From: Pelodera strongyloides
Taxonomy: Eukaryota; Nematoda; Chromadorea; Rhabditida; Rhabditidae
Assembly (NCBI GenBank): GCA_036852015.1
Contig: JAANDG010000221.1
Location: 124,001-188,000, forward strand
Length of the DNA stretch: 64,000 nt
Direction of reading: 5' to 3'
The position numbers and the translations under genes are program-made. Under the pieces are notes generated by a model, which worked only from the letters and a program-made list of their open reading frames with translations, made no database searches and was not told the origin of the DNA. Positions 45,845 through 58,500 of this stretch are shown one piece after another. How positions within the stretch are numbered: position 1 is the stretch's first letter; each line of letters opens with the position of its first letter.

Positions 45845-48600
45845 AGTTTGATCTTACCAAAAGTCGTGCAGTCTTCTGATCGTGTATTGCCATCGGGATA
45901 AGACTTGTGGCGAATTGACGGAGGAAATTTTGATTTCCCGCCATTTCTCCGGTAGAGGGTACTGTAGTCCGAATTTAATCAATAAAATATATTTAGTCAG
46001 TGCTATATACCAATATACGGTAATCAGTATATTAGATTTAAATTGCTACAAATTATTAATTTCACATGGTTTATGATAGTAGTAGGCTACTAAAACATAA
46101 ATTGTAATTCAAAGATATAGATTACTAAATAATACAGCCAAACAATAGTATGAGTAAAATCGTAAAGTAGAATAAAGGTATAAACCACTTTAATATTTTA
46201 AAATATAAAATAAGTAATGCCAAATTTCCAAATAACAACATTGCTTTTCAAGTGCGAGTTATTATGTTGTGGCGACTATTATGAAAAATCTCTCTCTGGA
46301 TAAAACGACATAAAAAGGCATAAAGTCGCCCTCAGAAAAGAGACCAAGCTTCTAAACAATATTCTAAAGAACTCAGTGAATGGACCACGTTATATAGAGC
46401 ACGAGAGAACATAATTCTTGTTTCAGTCTAATACATTTTACTTTGAATACCTAACTACTACGAGACGTACTACTGATACCCATCATAGCGTTGCTAAGGT
46501 TGACTGCGAATTATGATTAGAAACAAGGTGCCCATATGTTTTTTAATAAAATCCTATTTTGGGAGATTATTTGAAAATAGATGGAAAAGTTTGGCTTTGT
46601 TTAGATTTAGGTGTCAATGCATAAGAATATGCTATGCACAGAAGAGAGTTACAGTGGTAATTTGAAACTAGGGAAACTTTTTGGACGCTGGAAAAAGTGA
46701 TGAGAAGATCCCTTTTCTACGATTTTGCTTTGTTAAATTTCGTGAACGTTTACAAGTCGTTGATGAATGCATTTTGATCCTCACTAGTAGATACTATTTT
46801 AAAAATAATACGAGTACACTTAGAATCAAAACCTTGAATAGCATTTTAATCTATAAGTCACCAAAAATAAATGCGGAAGCAAATTGAAACAAGCCAAAAA
46901 ATTATAGGTTCAAAATTTTTTCCAAAATTTTGAGTTCAAGAGGGGTGCAATTCACTCGGGTAGTATCCAGTTTCAATGATACAAGAAAGCTACAAAGGAG
47001 AAATATAAATATAAATAAAAGAATAAATAAATACAATACAACCAACCTGCACACGGCGTCGTGAGCCACGACAAAGCAGCGCGCAAATTTGTCTGCGAAA
47101 AAAACACCGCTGGACAGTGGAAAAGAATTGTAATATATAAACTTACCAATTTCAAATTTGTTGGTTTAAAGGGTACTGTAATATCCTCCGCGGCTCGAGA
47201 TCTAGTGATTTTACGTACGATTTTCATTGCCGTGATTTATGTTTGATTAGAAAGTTTAGTAATAGAATATGTTGATTTGTGATATAAATTAATAGGATGT
47301 GCAGTGTGCTGATGGAAGCAGGAGCACCGAAAAAATACGAATTCTGTAGATATAGTCAGTCTCCTATAAACTTGTATCTAAACAGTGACGGATTCCGTTT
47401 AGTTTTAGAGTGTCAGGTATATCTAGTGGATGTCTAAGCTCAGGAGTCTAGCAAAAACCAAAAGATCTTGAATTAAATTTGTACTTAACAAACGTAAAGA
47501 TGTATCAGGTGTATCTTATTTCTTATTTAAAAAAAGTCAAAGGTGTATCAGAGGTATCTTTTTATTAATGAAGAAAAGCGGCTAAGTGCATTTGAAAGAA
47601 GATATACGAGAAAAGATCAAGAATAAGAACAAGACATATGTTTTCCACATATCAAATTTTTGTCTGGGATGACATATGAATGACGAGTTACATGGGAAAC
47701 CGAAGAACCCATTTGGTGACGGTTCTCTGGTTTTTTTTTCGTGGCCAGCACATGTGGTGACCATTTGGTGACCTTGTCGTGGCCAAGTTTTCTCGAATAC
47801 CGTCGTCAACTGGTCACCATATGGTTGTGATTTTCTTTCTTTTTCCTATGACTTACATTGAGCTTAGATGCCCAGTGATACGTGCAGTTACAGGAAAATA
47901 ATAATTTTTTATTGCTTGCGTTATGTATCTCCGTTTTGTACGTAATTGTTCCTTGCCTGATGATGGCCTAGGGCTAGGGCCCAAAAATCGGAGATAAATG
48001 TGATTAAAACACTGTTTTCTTGGTTGGAAAAGCTATACTATACGCTGATTATTAATTTTATCACTCAATTTTCAACTCACATTCCGACTAAATGGTGCGC
48101 ACTCATACACCAATGACCGAATCAATCCACTGGGCATGCCTGTAATTATCGTTGGTTGTTCCTTGAGTCCTTGACATTTTATTGTAGTAGCCATGAGATG
48201 AGCGGAGCACATTCACTGTATGCAAAGCAAAAACCCTGAATTCTGTCTTGTGCATATGCCAATTTTTGATATCATATTCACACTCTACCCTAATTTGCAT
48301 ACCATTCGTGAACTTCTTCTCAAAGTAGGCTTGTACTGGTCGGCCTACCGCAGTCTTTGGGGTTGAAGGCGCAGGGGGAGGAGCCGGGTGCGGAGCCATT
48401 GGAGGTACTGTAATTGTAGCAGAATTTAGTACTAGGGGGCGGAGCTAGTGGAGGTACTGTAACGTATGAAGTATGAACTGAAAATTAAATATTTTCTGCT
48501 TGGCTGCACTTACTTTCATTGGGAGTAAGGCAGTAAGGGCAATTAGATTCCCAACCCGGGCTTATACAACTGCATAATTATCACTGGTAATTTATCAGTA
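45845..48600. other. No gene seen
   Basis: AT-rich intergenic DNA. At 47950-48020 a CCTGATGATGGCC...GGGCC block resembles the 3' end of a retroelement. At 48390-48470 GGAGGTACTGTAA recurs. The proline-rich minus ORF at 48103-48399 lacks splice or family support. Confidence 0.45.
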
Positions 48601-48605
48601 CTTTT

Positions 48606-48787
48606 TTAAAGCGAAATAACGGCCGGTTTTTGAAAATCATCGAGTACACCAGCATTCTTATGCAGCGTATGCAAATGAACACAAATTATGATACAAAATT
48701 GAGGTAAATTCGAGCAAATTAGCATAAGTATGTAAGAATTCAGTTGTCCACGATGTGTTTCAAAAACCGGCCGGTATTTCGCTTTAA
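48606..48787. mobile_element. Foldback element family A
   Basis: TTAAAGCGAAATAACGGCCGG at the left and CCGGCCGGTATTTCGCTTTAA split by one base step at the right, with interior CGAGCAAATTAGCATAAGT. Close to the copy at 1233. Confidence 0.88.
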
Positions 48788-49224
48788 AAAAATCAACTAC
48801 TTTTCTCCATATACTATAAAATTACTGAAAAATGCACCGTACCATATTCTGCATACACGTTCCGTATGTGCATTGTAATTTCGGTTGCCTAAACGCAATT
48901 AGTTTCTCATATTGCATTCCTAATAAACCGCGAAATTCATAGATTATAGCAGTAGTAATATTTACTGGTTCAAGACTGTGTCTGGCATTGGAAAGATATC
49001 AGAATACATTTTTACGCAGTTCTTAAATCCAGCCAATGCATTGAAAAACCATACATATACCATATACATACATATATTTGCTATAAATCTTAAGGGACAT
49101 GAAAATCTTAGGAAAGAACTCATTTTCGAAAAAACTTTGTTTGGTTCCAGAAGACAAACCGGAGAAGACAACTCCAAATGAAGTTCTCAATTTAGGAGAA
49201 AGCTTTTAAGGAAAATGGGATATG

Positions 49225-49388
49225 GGAAGAGAGAGAGAGGGAGATAGGGAGAGAGAGAGGGAGAGAGATAGTCAGAGAGAGGGAGAGGAGGGAGGGAGAG
49301 GGAGAGAGAGAAGGAGAGACGGAGATAGGGAGAGAGTGAGAGAGAGAGGGGGAAGGGGAGGAAGGAAGAGAGAGGAGAGAGGGAAAAA
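49225..49388. repeat. GA microsatellite (about 160 bp)
   Basis: GA/GGGA repeat. Open frames in it are repeat translations. Confidence 0.95.
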
Positions 49389-49399
49389 ACATAGCGAGA

Positions 49400-50873
49400 G
49401 TATTTTTTAAAGTTATCAGTGTTTCTCAACAATAGTCTTAGTTAGAGTGAACAAGGCGAAGTATCTAAGTCTACTCGCTTGAGAATTAAAAATTGCCTCT
49501 CTCCAATTGTGTTCTAGCTTACAATTAGAATCATGATCTTATTATATAAAGTTGGGAGCTTTGCTTTTTTGTTTGTGTGTTTGTTTGAATGATTGTTAGT
49601 TTGGCTGACGTGCGTTACGCTCAGGAAGTAGGATTGGTTCAGTAGTTCATGTTCCCATGAATTGGGAGAAGTTTTAGGTGTTTATTGGGAAGTGAATCCT
49701 GTAAAATTGTAATCACTATACGGATAATATTAACAGCAAGATCCAAAATAATCTTTCTAAATTTGCCATGAGGATTACTATAAAGTGCTTCCAGATTTGA
49801 GCTAATCCGCTTCCATCAACAAATTCACTTACTAAATATATTTTAACAAAAGTTCAAAACTCGTGATTTAAATACGGATTGAATATTTTATACTTTATAA
49901 ACCTTTATTTATACTTTACTTTTTTAAAGACATTTTCGCATCGTGAAATATATATAAGTACTAACGAACACATTGTCCTCATTTCAACTATAAATCTACA
50001 AAATTCGAATATTTTATTGGCAAGTATATGAAACGAAAAAGTACAAGGCAAGTCAAATGAGATGTTGAATAATTTATCGATTTTCATTTATTTCTGAATT
50101 ATAATCAATTGAGCATTCACATAGGAGGATGGATTAAAAATCTATATACAAAGTCACTTATCCAGGTTAATTACATTTTCTTGGGATAAAATAGCACCAT
50201 TAATCGAATAAAGATTTTAAAAAGTGAAAAATGCCATATTATGTGAGATTAGTAAATTGTGAAGATAGTAGTAGTATAGTAGGCATGTATATGAACTCCT
50301 CACCAGGGAGACACTGGGGAAAGATCACCGTGGTGAACTTTCTCCCAGCCCTACCCTTGTTGGGGAATGCATAATTGACTTTATATAATATTAGTTACTA
50401 GACGTGGTAATGACTACTTCTTAAAACTACACCGAATTCTAACTTGTCTACTGGATTCTAACTCGCGCTACTGTAAATCATGAGCTCATCGGCATGTTTT
50501 TAAAGAGAAAATAAGCGTGGTTTTGCAAAATGAGCACTAAATTAAGCCGTTCCTCATCAAAGATAGATATTTAAACAGTACACGCCCACTTTCCCTTTAA
50601 ATGTGTATAAAAATGCTTACAAAATCAAACGAATGAAAGTTATTCAACGATGTGTGGCAGTACAAAATGGCATCAGTATTAGAAAGTTGTTTCAAAGTGT
50701 TAATGTCTAATTAATCAAAGTTACGTATATATTAAATGCTAACAATAAGCTCTTAAAAAGCCAGAAAAAGTGTACAAGTAAAGTAAAACTAGAGAACGGT
50801 AAATCAGAGAATCATAGGCAATTAATTAGCCAGATGATAATTAGAAAATCAATAAATCTATAATTGACCCAAT
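49400..50873. other. 3' flank of the EGF/SEA gene; one Helitron-like 5' end
   Basis: A TCTTATTATATAAAGTTGGG sequence starts at 49537 and is followed by GTTTGTGTGTTTGTTTG, matching the Helitron-like 5' ends but without a 3' end. The rest is AT-rich without exons. Confidence 0.45.
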
Positions 50874-52468
50874 CTATTTGTAATTGATCTCGGTGGATCG
50901 GGTGCTGGTGACGAATTCATTTCGCCTCCGTTCTGTACCTGTTCTAGGATCGTCACCGGGGAAGAACTGCAACGAATATTGGAGTAAAATACAGTATTTA
51001 TCGCTTCTCGAAGCGAAAACACAATAATGCATAACTAATGTAGTATAAGGCTATGGTATCTACGGCATTCTAAGGGAGAATACAGTATATCTAAGAATTA
51101 GACTAATGCGCTGAAGTGATACCTAGCACAAACCTCGAAATTCTTGGAAGCTTGCTCCCTATGGTGAAAGGATCCAGCTGAACTGTCGGGAGCTCTATGA
51201 ACTTCCCGCCATTTTCCCGGGGGAAAAACCCCCCTCCCCTCGGGGAAAAACCTCCCACTAAAGTAAATATCTGCCTCACCTCGTGATTTTGACTCGCCCG
51301 TGTGTTTCTGTCCACGGTTGCATCTCCTTGATCGACAGCCTCGTAGTCAACCTTGAAGGGAACGGGTAGTCTCATCATCATTAAACTACAAACTACAAAC
51401 TATTCTAAACAATAAGTAACCTCACTTCAAACTACAAACCTCGTTGCCGTCCTGATGTGTGAAATATTCCTGGCGGCGGCGTTCGATTCCTGATTCGGCG
51501 TTGAACTGAAAATTTGCTGACAGTAAAAACAGGTGCAAAAAAAAATAAGAGAGAGGGAGAGAGAAGAGAGCGGGCGCGCGGAGAGAAGAAGGGAGCGAGA
51601 GAGAGAGAGGGGAGAGAGAGAGAGGGAGAGAGGAGATAGACGAGGGAGAGACAGAGATCCAGCGAGAAGGAGGGGAGAGGGAGAGAGGAGAACGGAAGAG
51701 GGAGAGGATAAGAGATCTTTCTCTCTCTTTCTCTCTCGCTCTCTCTTTCTCTATCTATATTTCTCTCTCTCTTCTTCATATTCTCACATCATGATGCTGG
51801 TTGGTTCTGCTGGTCCTGTCCACCACAGCTCTTCCTTCTTCGGACCCAATCGATACTGCATCCTCATCATACATCATCGAACGCTTTAACATAATTCAAT
51901 CAATAATTACAACCAATATCTTGATTTTGATAAATTACCTGTCCAGCCCTCCCTTCTCTTTATGACTCGGGTTATGGGACGCACTGGTGGCACAAAGTCT
52001 AACAGTCGAGAACAGATGTTGAGCTAATTATCGTGTTAGTTGATTCGTTCAAGATTCATTTTTTTCTCGCCATCATAACTTACAAGAGCTCAGAAGCACT
52101 ATTTTTTTGTGAAAGGAAAGCCACTGCGAGATTCTTTTTTAATGTCTGGTGCATGTGTCAGACACTGTGGTCAGTGGTGTGTTCATCATTGAGAAATCAC
52201 CCGAACGTTTAATTAAGAAGAAATCCCTGAATTAACTAACCGATGAGGCGGCTCCTCCTGCCACTGCGTGTGTGAAGTGATCAGAGGAGCTCATGGCAGT
52301 CTGCTCCACCTCGGTCTCCAGGGAATCCAGTGGAGCGTGGTGGAGGATCTGTAGCAGAGTTTAAGTACTTGACAATATATAATCTCATTACTCAACTCAA
52401 CTCACTCACTCTTTCTTCTCGCTATCTCTCCTTCTATAGCTATCTCTTCTCTTTAGTCTACCTCTCTA

Positions 52469-52500
<32 letters not shown>

Positions 52501-55500
52501 ATGCCCCTCTCTGACTTCCATTGGATTTTACTTTCCCTAACAAGGGTTGTGCCGCAATTCAGTATTCAGTCAGTACTCACAATCAGTAAATATCACAATC
52601 AAATACAGCAAATCAGCGTACCTCTGCCTGTGTGGTATGTACATTTCCTTCCGCGTCTGTCACGGTTGTAGTGCGGATTTCGCGTGTCGTAACGTCAGTG
52701 GTGACACGACGCTCAACCTCCTAGAAAATATGTATTGGTAATGTAGATTGAACGATGGCTAACTTTTTGTCACCCCCTTGCAGTATTACAGCTTATCATG
52801 TGCACATAACCGCTCATTACTTACACATCAGAATACGCTGCACACCAAACACATCAGCATCAGGGTGATAGGGTTGAATAGTGAAGCGTTCAAACGCACA
52901 GAAAAGACCTCATACGTCGCATTCATTTTGGCAACCACTTATTGGTTTCCAACTTCAAACTTCAAACTTCAAACTACAAAAATCAATCCAAAAGTTCTTC
53001 ACTCAGCTAACCTCCAACGATCCGTCGCTGCTGATCGAGGCTCCGTCGTCCAAGTAGGCAGCGAGAGCGCCGGCATTGTCATGACCCATCTCCTCCTGAA
53101 TATTACAATAATTTTAAAATAGAAGTTGCTTAGAACTCAATGTTTGTACTTGGGTAACTAGCTCCCTCGTTTCACGTGGTAGTACCATCTCCCCGGATAG
53201 AGCAGGGACAGACTCTTGCATAAAGGGTAGGCTACATGGTGAGGGAGAGCCTCTCAGAGACCTCTCTCCCTTAGGCCATGTATATGCTAATGCTAATATT
53301 GTCAGACCGGCATCGGTAGTCCGGCGCGGCTACCTCCTTGCGCAAGTTTCTGGTTGTTATGGAACCTATCGTCGCACAGTGGTAAGAATCTGTGACGATC
53401 ATCTCAGAGCGGTAAGAAAACACCTAAACCTAATCTTAAGCTAAGACAAGAGCTAAGGCAAAATAGTCTTACCCCATAGGCGGGCTTCAGCTTAGCTCTG
53501 GGTATCGTGTAGTAATCGGATCCGAGAATCTCTTGTCCGCTTCCGGTTCCTTCACTCATTCCGCGTCCGCCGAAGCAGCTGAATTATCAGTGATTATTAT
53601 ATTTTCGACGGTCAATGTTATTACCATAATAATGCGAACTTACAAATAGAGTAAGGCTAGAATTAAAATAAGTACTTGATCAATATATGATACTGTCCAA
53701 CAAATCATCACTCATCACAGGTACAATCCACTCGTTGAATAAGCAAACTGCTATTGTAAGGCAGAAACTAGGATTGCTAGCATAATACTATAGAATAGTA
53801 AGAAGTCATCATCGAAGTAAAACTGGTACTGAATCTATACTATTATGATACTAACCGGCATCTGGCGCACATCCACAAACAGCAGAGGAGAGCGAGAAGA
53901 AGGAAGAGAAGAGCCAGGATTGTGGCCAAGATGAGACCAGCCTTCGAGGCAGCCACCTGCAATTGCCGGGCAATTAATTGTAATCAATAGTATTCGCATA
54001 TTACATAACTAACCAACACTGATTCGTGTACAGTGTTCCGAGCAAAGAAATTGTAAAACAACGTGTCGGTCATACCGACGAGCTAATAGATACCACTAAA
54101 TTCAATGGTAAGGATCAATAGAGACACAACATCGCCAAAATAGGCTCTTGTCATTACATCTGGCTTACTTTGCCAACCTCCTCATCATCGTTTTATATGA
54201 TGCACACTTATATTATATATAATGTGTTCAATAAATTATTAAAATTATTATCCTAATTTCTCACACACCTCGCAGAACTCGCCCGAGTAACCGTCGACGC
54301 AAGAACAAGTGATCTTGTCGGAATTGGGTTCGTGGACGCAATCTCCGTGTCCGTTACACTGTCCGCAAAGTAGGGCGGCACAGACACGGCCAGGCTCCGA
54401 AGGGTTACCGTCGGTGAAGCTGAAAAGAGAGAACATATTTTAGTATTCTGAAGAGAGAGAGAGAGAGAGACAAAGAGAGCGAGAGGGAGACGGAGAGAGA
54501 TGGAGATAGAAAGTTGGGGATAAAAGAGTAAATGCAATAACTTCTCACCCATCATTGCACCGGCAATCGTATCCAACCTTCTTGTCGATGCAAGTTGCTG
54601 CCGCCGAACAATTGTGAAGACCGAGAGCACACTCGTCGACGTCGATTAATCTGAACACAGAAAGCTAACCGTACGAAACGGTAAGGCAGCCATTCCTTTC
54701 GGTGAGCTCTTTCCACTCCTCACGTATGTAATGTATTTTTTGTGGACATTGAATAGCATACAGGTGAGCAGCCTCCAAATTTACAGATGCTATCTCAGCT
54801 GTACCAACAGTGCTTTGCTAAGAAATATTACATATATAAACTGTACATTCCAAGGAATGTTACAGTACTTGTGTAAAAAAGTTACAGTACATTATAATTA
54901 TACTGACTACTACAGTACCCACCTCAAACAATAATTATCCTCCAACTTCGCTTCAGCAAGCCTCTCTGACTTGCGCACGTCGACGAATCCAGGAAGGCAT
55001 TCACATACGGGCTGAAAGTAAAATTGATCAATTTGTCACAATTGGCGATGGTGGCTTAGTGGTGAGCGCAGCGGACTGGGAATATTTGGGTCCTGGTTCG
55101 ATTCCAGAGTTAAATCATATTTTTTCATTGCCAAAAAAAACGCGTAACTGTTGGACACAAAACATGTACAGTAAACCAATCACTAAATCATTAAAACTCA
55201 GTTCTTTTTAGATTTAGAATAAACCAGCATATATTTTCGAGCTAATACAAGTATTCTCACCTGGTCCTCTCCGTTTTTGCAAGTCGAATTTCCTGGGCAA
55301 TAGTTCACATCCGAGCAGTAATCGATAACGCAGACGGATCCTGGGAGCTTGCCCTCTGGTGCAGCATTCGAGTAGCCAGAGTTGCATTCGCACCTAAATA
55401 GTGTGTTACTGGTAGTTTGTGTTTTGCCTTTGCGCTTGTAAAATATGACCCGTATTATGCATGATATCATATTATCAATACAAATAGTTAATACACACTG

Positions 55501-58500
55501 CAGCTGCGGTCTGTACTAAACTGGAGATTTTCCGTCCAAGCTAAGTTCTTTTAGGTTATTCTGTTTTAGGTCAATTTCCAGTTCAAGTAGGTTATTCTGT
55601 TTTAGGTCAATTTCCAGTTCAAGTAGGTTATTCTGTTTTAGGTCAATTTCCAGTTCAAGTAGGTTATTCTGTTTTAGGTCAATTTCCAGTTCAAGTAGGT
55701 TATTCTGTTTTAGGTCAATTTCCAGTTCAAGTAGGTTATTCTGTTTTAGGTCAATTTCCAGTTCAAGTAGGTTATTCTGTTTTAGGTCAAGTTCAAGTTC
55801 TGATTCACATGGCATTGTATTCTGGGGCCCACTGCCCTGAAGACTCACTGGAGTTTCAACAAAGCTACTATATCAAAATGTATAGCTAGTAAAATGAGGC
55901 AATTAGCCAAAAAACCTCATAAACCCACTTGTAAAGATAGTCGAGGTCAATGCACCGTGCGTTCACATCGCATTCATTCAGCTCGGGACTTTCGCACTCA
56001 TTTACACCACGGAATGAGAGACACTTGTGTCCGGGATGGGCTGGGTTGAGGTCACGGAAACCGGTTGGGCATTCACAACTTAAATATTATATGGATAATG
56101 TTGGACTTCCAATATTGACAGCTGTCGTCAGTCATCACAACGCGATCGGGATTTACATTCTAATTTCAAATTGCGATAGCTGTGGGTTGGCATATGCTAA
56201 TTCCGCATACGGATGTTTCCGCGGGAGTGACTGTGACCCTTAGCGTCGTGGCAGGGCTTACAACTTTATCTTTATCCGACTCTAACAATAAGCGGTATAG
56301 TTCCGAAGAACTATAAACTATAAACTCCAAAACTCACGTGTATCCTCCCCGCCCAGTCTCTTTGCATACCGCATTCTCTCCACAGTCAGAATTGTAACAA
56401 GCTCCGAATGGGTTCATTTGATCGGCAGAAATGAACAACTTCTCCTTTCCGACCTGGAAGACGGATAATTATCATAATGACACAATTACGCAATTACACT
56501 TATAACGAAGGCACTGCCTGTAATGTCTGAACTTAATATTCCTGTAGATAATCATCTCTCACGTAATGATGTTTTTCCCTGCGATTCGCAAGTATAGAAT
56601 GCTACCTTCTCTCCCCAGGGAATATTTCCCCGTGGGAATCAAGTGGGTGAATATGACTTCAGGCAGGGAAGTTTCACTATTATCATTTGTTATTTCTCAC
56701 CTCAAAATTGTTCTTGTGGATGATATATTCCACCAAATCAGTGAAGACTTTAGAAGGGGTCGATACGGCTCCTCGTACGAAATGAGTGGTGAAGTTGTAC
56801 AGAATACCGTGGTCCCAACTCTGCAATTGTGATGTTACAGTATTGTAGGACCCATATATAGGACTAAAGCCTTTCGCGATTATGAGTCTAATTTTACCCA
56901 TTTACAGACCTGAAAAGTGCGGCTTAAACACTTAGTTGTTTCCTCTACAGCTATCCTGTGACTGTTCCAATAAACTTTTTATACTAAACTGCTCTAATAA
57001 ACCTTAGCTTTTTCTAAAAAAGAAAACTTTTGTTAAAGATCAAGCATTTTAAAGGGACTGTCAAGCCGGTTTTGCATGCATGTTGAGCTCAAAAAAAGCT
57101 TGCGTTTTGAAGGTAAGGAAAATGAAAATAAAAATCAACAAAAAATTTCATGTAAGAAGAAAAACAATTTCAAACCCCTCCAAAAAACTCCTTCAGTATG
57201 GGATTCGAGTCGTGTGGACAGAGCTAAGCCAAATCGCTGTCCACGGGACGGTTTAAATTATCGGCTCGCCGCAACGCACCCGTTTGCGTGCGTTGCGGCG
57301 GGTTTTGTTCACGTTTATGACAATATTTGAAATATTTTAATCTGCGGCCATTTTATTGGGTATACTGTATTGTGCGCCGTTCGAGATTTACTTAATGTGC
57401 GCCAGGAGATGCCTTTCTGCGCAGAATCCCCGACATGCCCTTTAAAGCGAAATGCTAGCCCCTTTGGAAAATTTACATATGATAAGCAAATCCTATGTAT
57501 CCTATGCTAATTTTGTACGATTGCCGTGGACGATCGTACAAAATTAGCATAGGATACCTAGGATTTGCTTATCATACGCAAATTTTCCAAAGGGGCTAGC
57601 ATTTCGCTTTAAGCTTGACCCATATATCCCCTCGCTGACCTTGTTCCTCTCCTGCGGGTTCTCGATGTCGTTCACCTCAACAGTGACGAATCCACTTCCT
57701 ACTGGAATCTTCTTGTACGACTCGGCGATTCCCTTTTCGAATCTGAAGATGGGATTTCTTGAGAAATTCAAATCTTTATTGAAGTTTATGATTACTAATT
57801 TTTGATTACTAACTGTTTCGGCAAGCTAAACATTAAATTATTGGTAAGCTCTAATCAAGTCACGAGACAACGAAACTAAAGCAACCCTAATTTCAATTTG
57901 TTATTTATTTTACTTTATTCGTTTCTTAGGTTTAAGCTATTATGATTCTTTTTTATGCCTGCACAAATAGTTCGCCTGCATTTTTTGTGTATATAACGGC
58001 TTCATGTATTATTATTCTTATAGTAAGTAAGTGATATCAATGTTTGACACAACCCGACATGACTTGACATTTCACACCCCACCTATCAACGAGTTCCTTA
58101 TGGTAGGTATGTTGTGGATTAGCCAGATCAGTTGAGAATGACAGTTCACGGTCCTTGTCCCTCACAACCCATAGGGGAAGGTTCCATGACTCGACCTGAA
58201 TCAGGAAGTACGGTATAAAATATGCACAATAGCAATGTACAGTATATCATAATGATACGTTATCACCCTGTTTTACTTTTATTTACCCCTACGGTTATTT
58301 TAGTGGCTTTATGGATTTATGGTTTAGTATTTTCTCTTTTCTTTGATTTTCCATTTACAGTAGTCTCAACTTTTATCAACTGAAAGAATCATGCAACTGG
58401 AAATAAATTATTATTATTATTATTATTATAGGCGAATGGAGTCACCTATGGTTTATGTTGAGCTTCTAATTCAGAGAAATCATATGACTGATTAGTGCCA

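Larger units (their letters stand above)
56701..58195 (-). other. Second SEA domain (three exons)
   Basis: Exons 58195-58083, 57742-57640 and 56820-56701 encode RDKDRELSFSTDLANP, then VGSGFVTVEVNDIENP and SWDHGILYNFTTHFVRG. This pattern of alternating strands, a GF/V-rich core and a late helix fits a SEA module, as placed next to the membrane in this family. Confidence 0.8.

Noticed and set aside
47941..48020. Second hammerhead ribozyme at CCTGATGATGG
   Set aside because: It has CTGATGA but no GAAA core segment after the stem (reads CCCAAAAATC).
48103..48399. Proline-rich minus-strand ORF starting MAPHPAPPP
   Set aside because: Downstream of the EGF/SEA stop codon, no splice partners, flanked by repeated GGAGGTACTGTAA blocks.
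51103..51279. Extension of the tail exon through IFTLVGGFSPRGGG
   Set aside because: GAG|GTGAGG at 51280 is a good donor, and the next exon (50966-50874) continues the duplicated ERRR motif. The extension contains a palindromic G/C repeat.
55545..55800. CRISPR array
   Set aside because: Units are contiguous with no unique spacers, and the DNA is nematode-like.
55516..55848. Leucine-rich-repeat-like ORF with LELEIDLKQNN units
   Set aside because: It is the open frame of a 36-bp minisatellite. Flanking exons of the EGF/SEA gene join in phase without it, and its ends lack suitable splice sites in phase.
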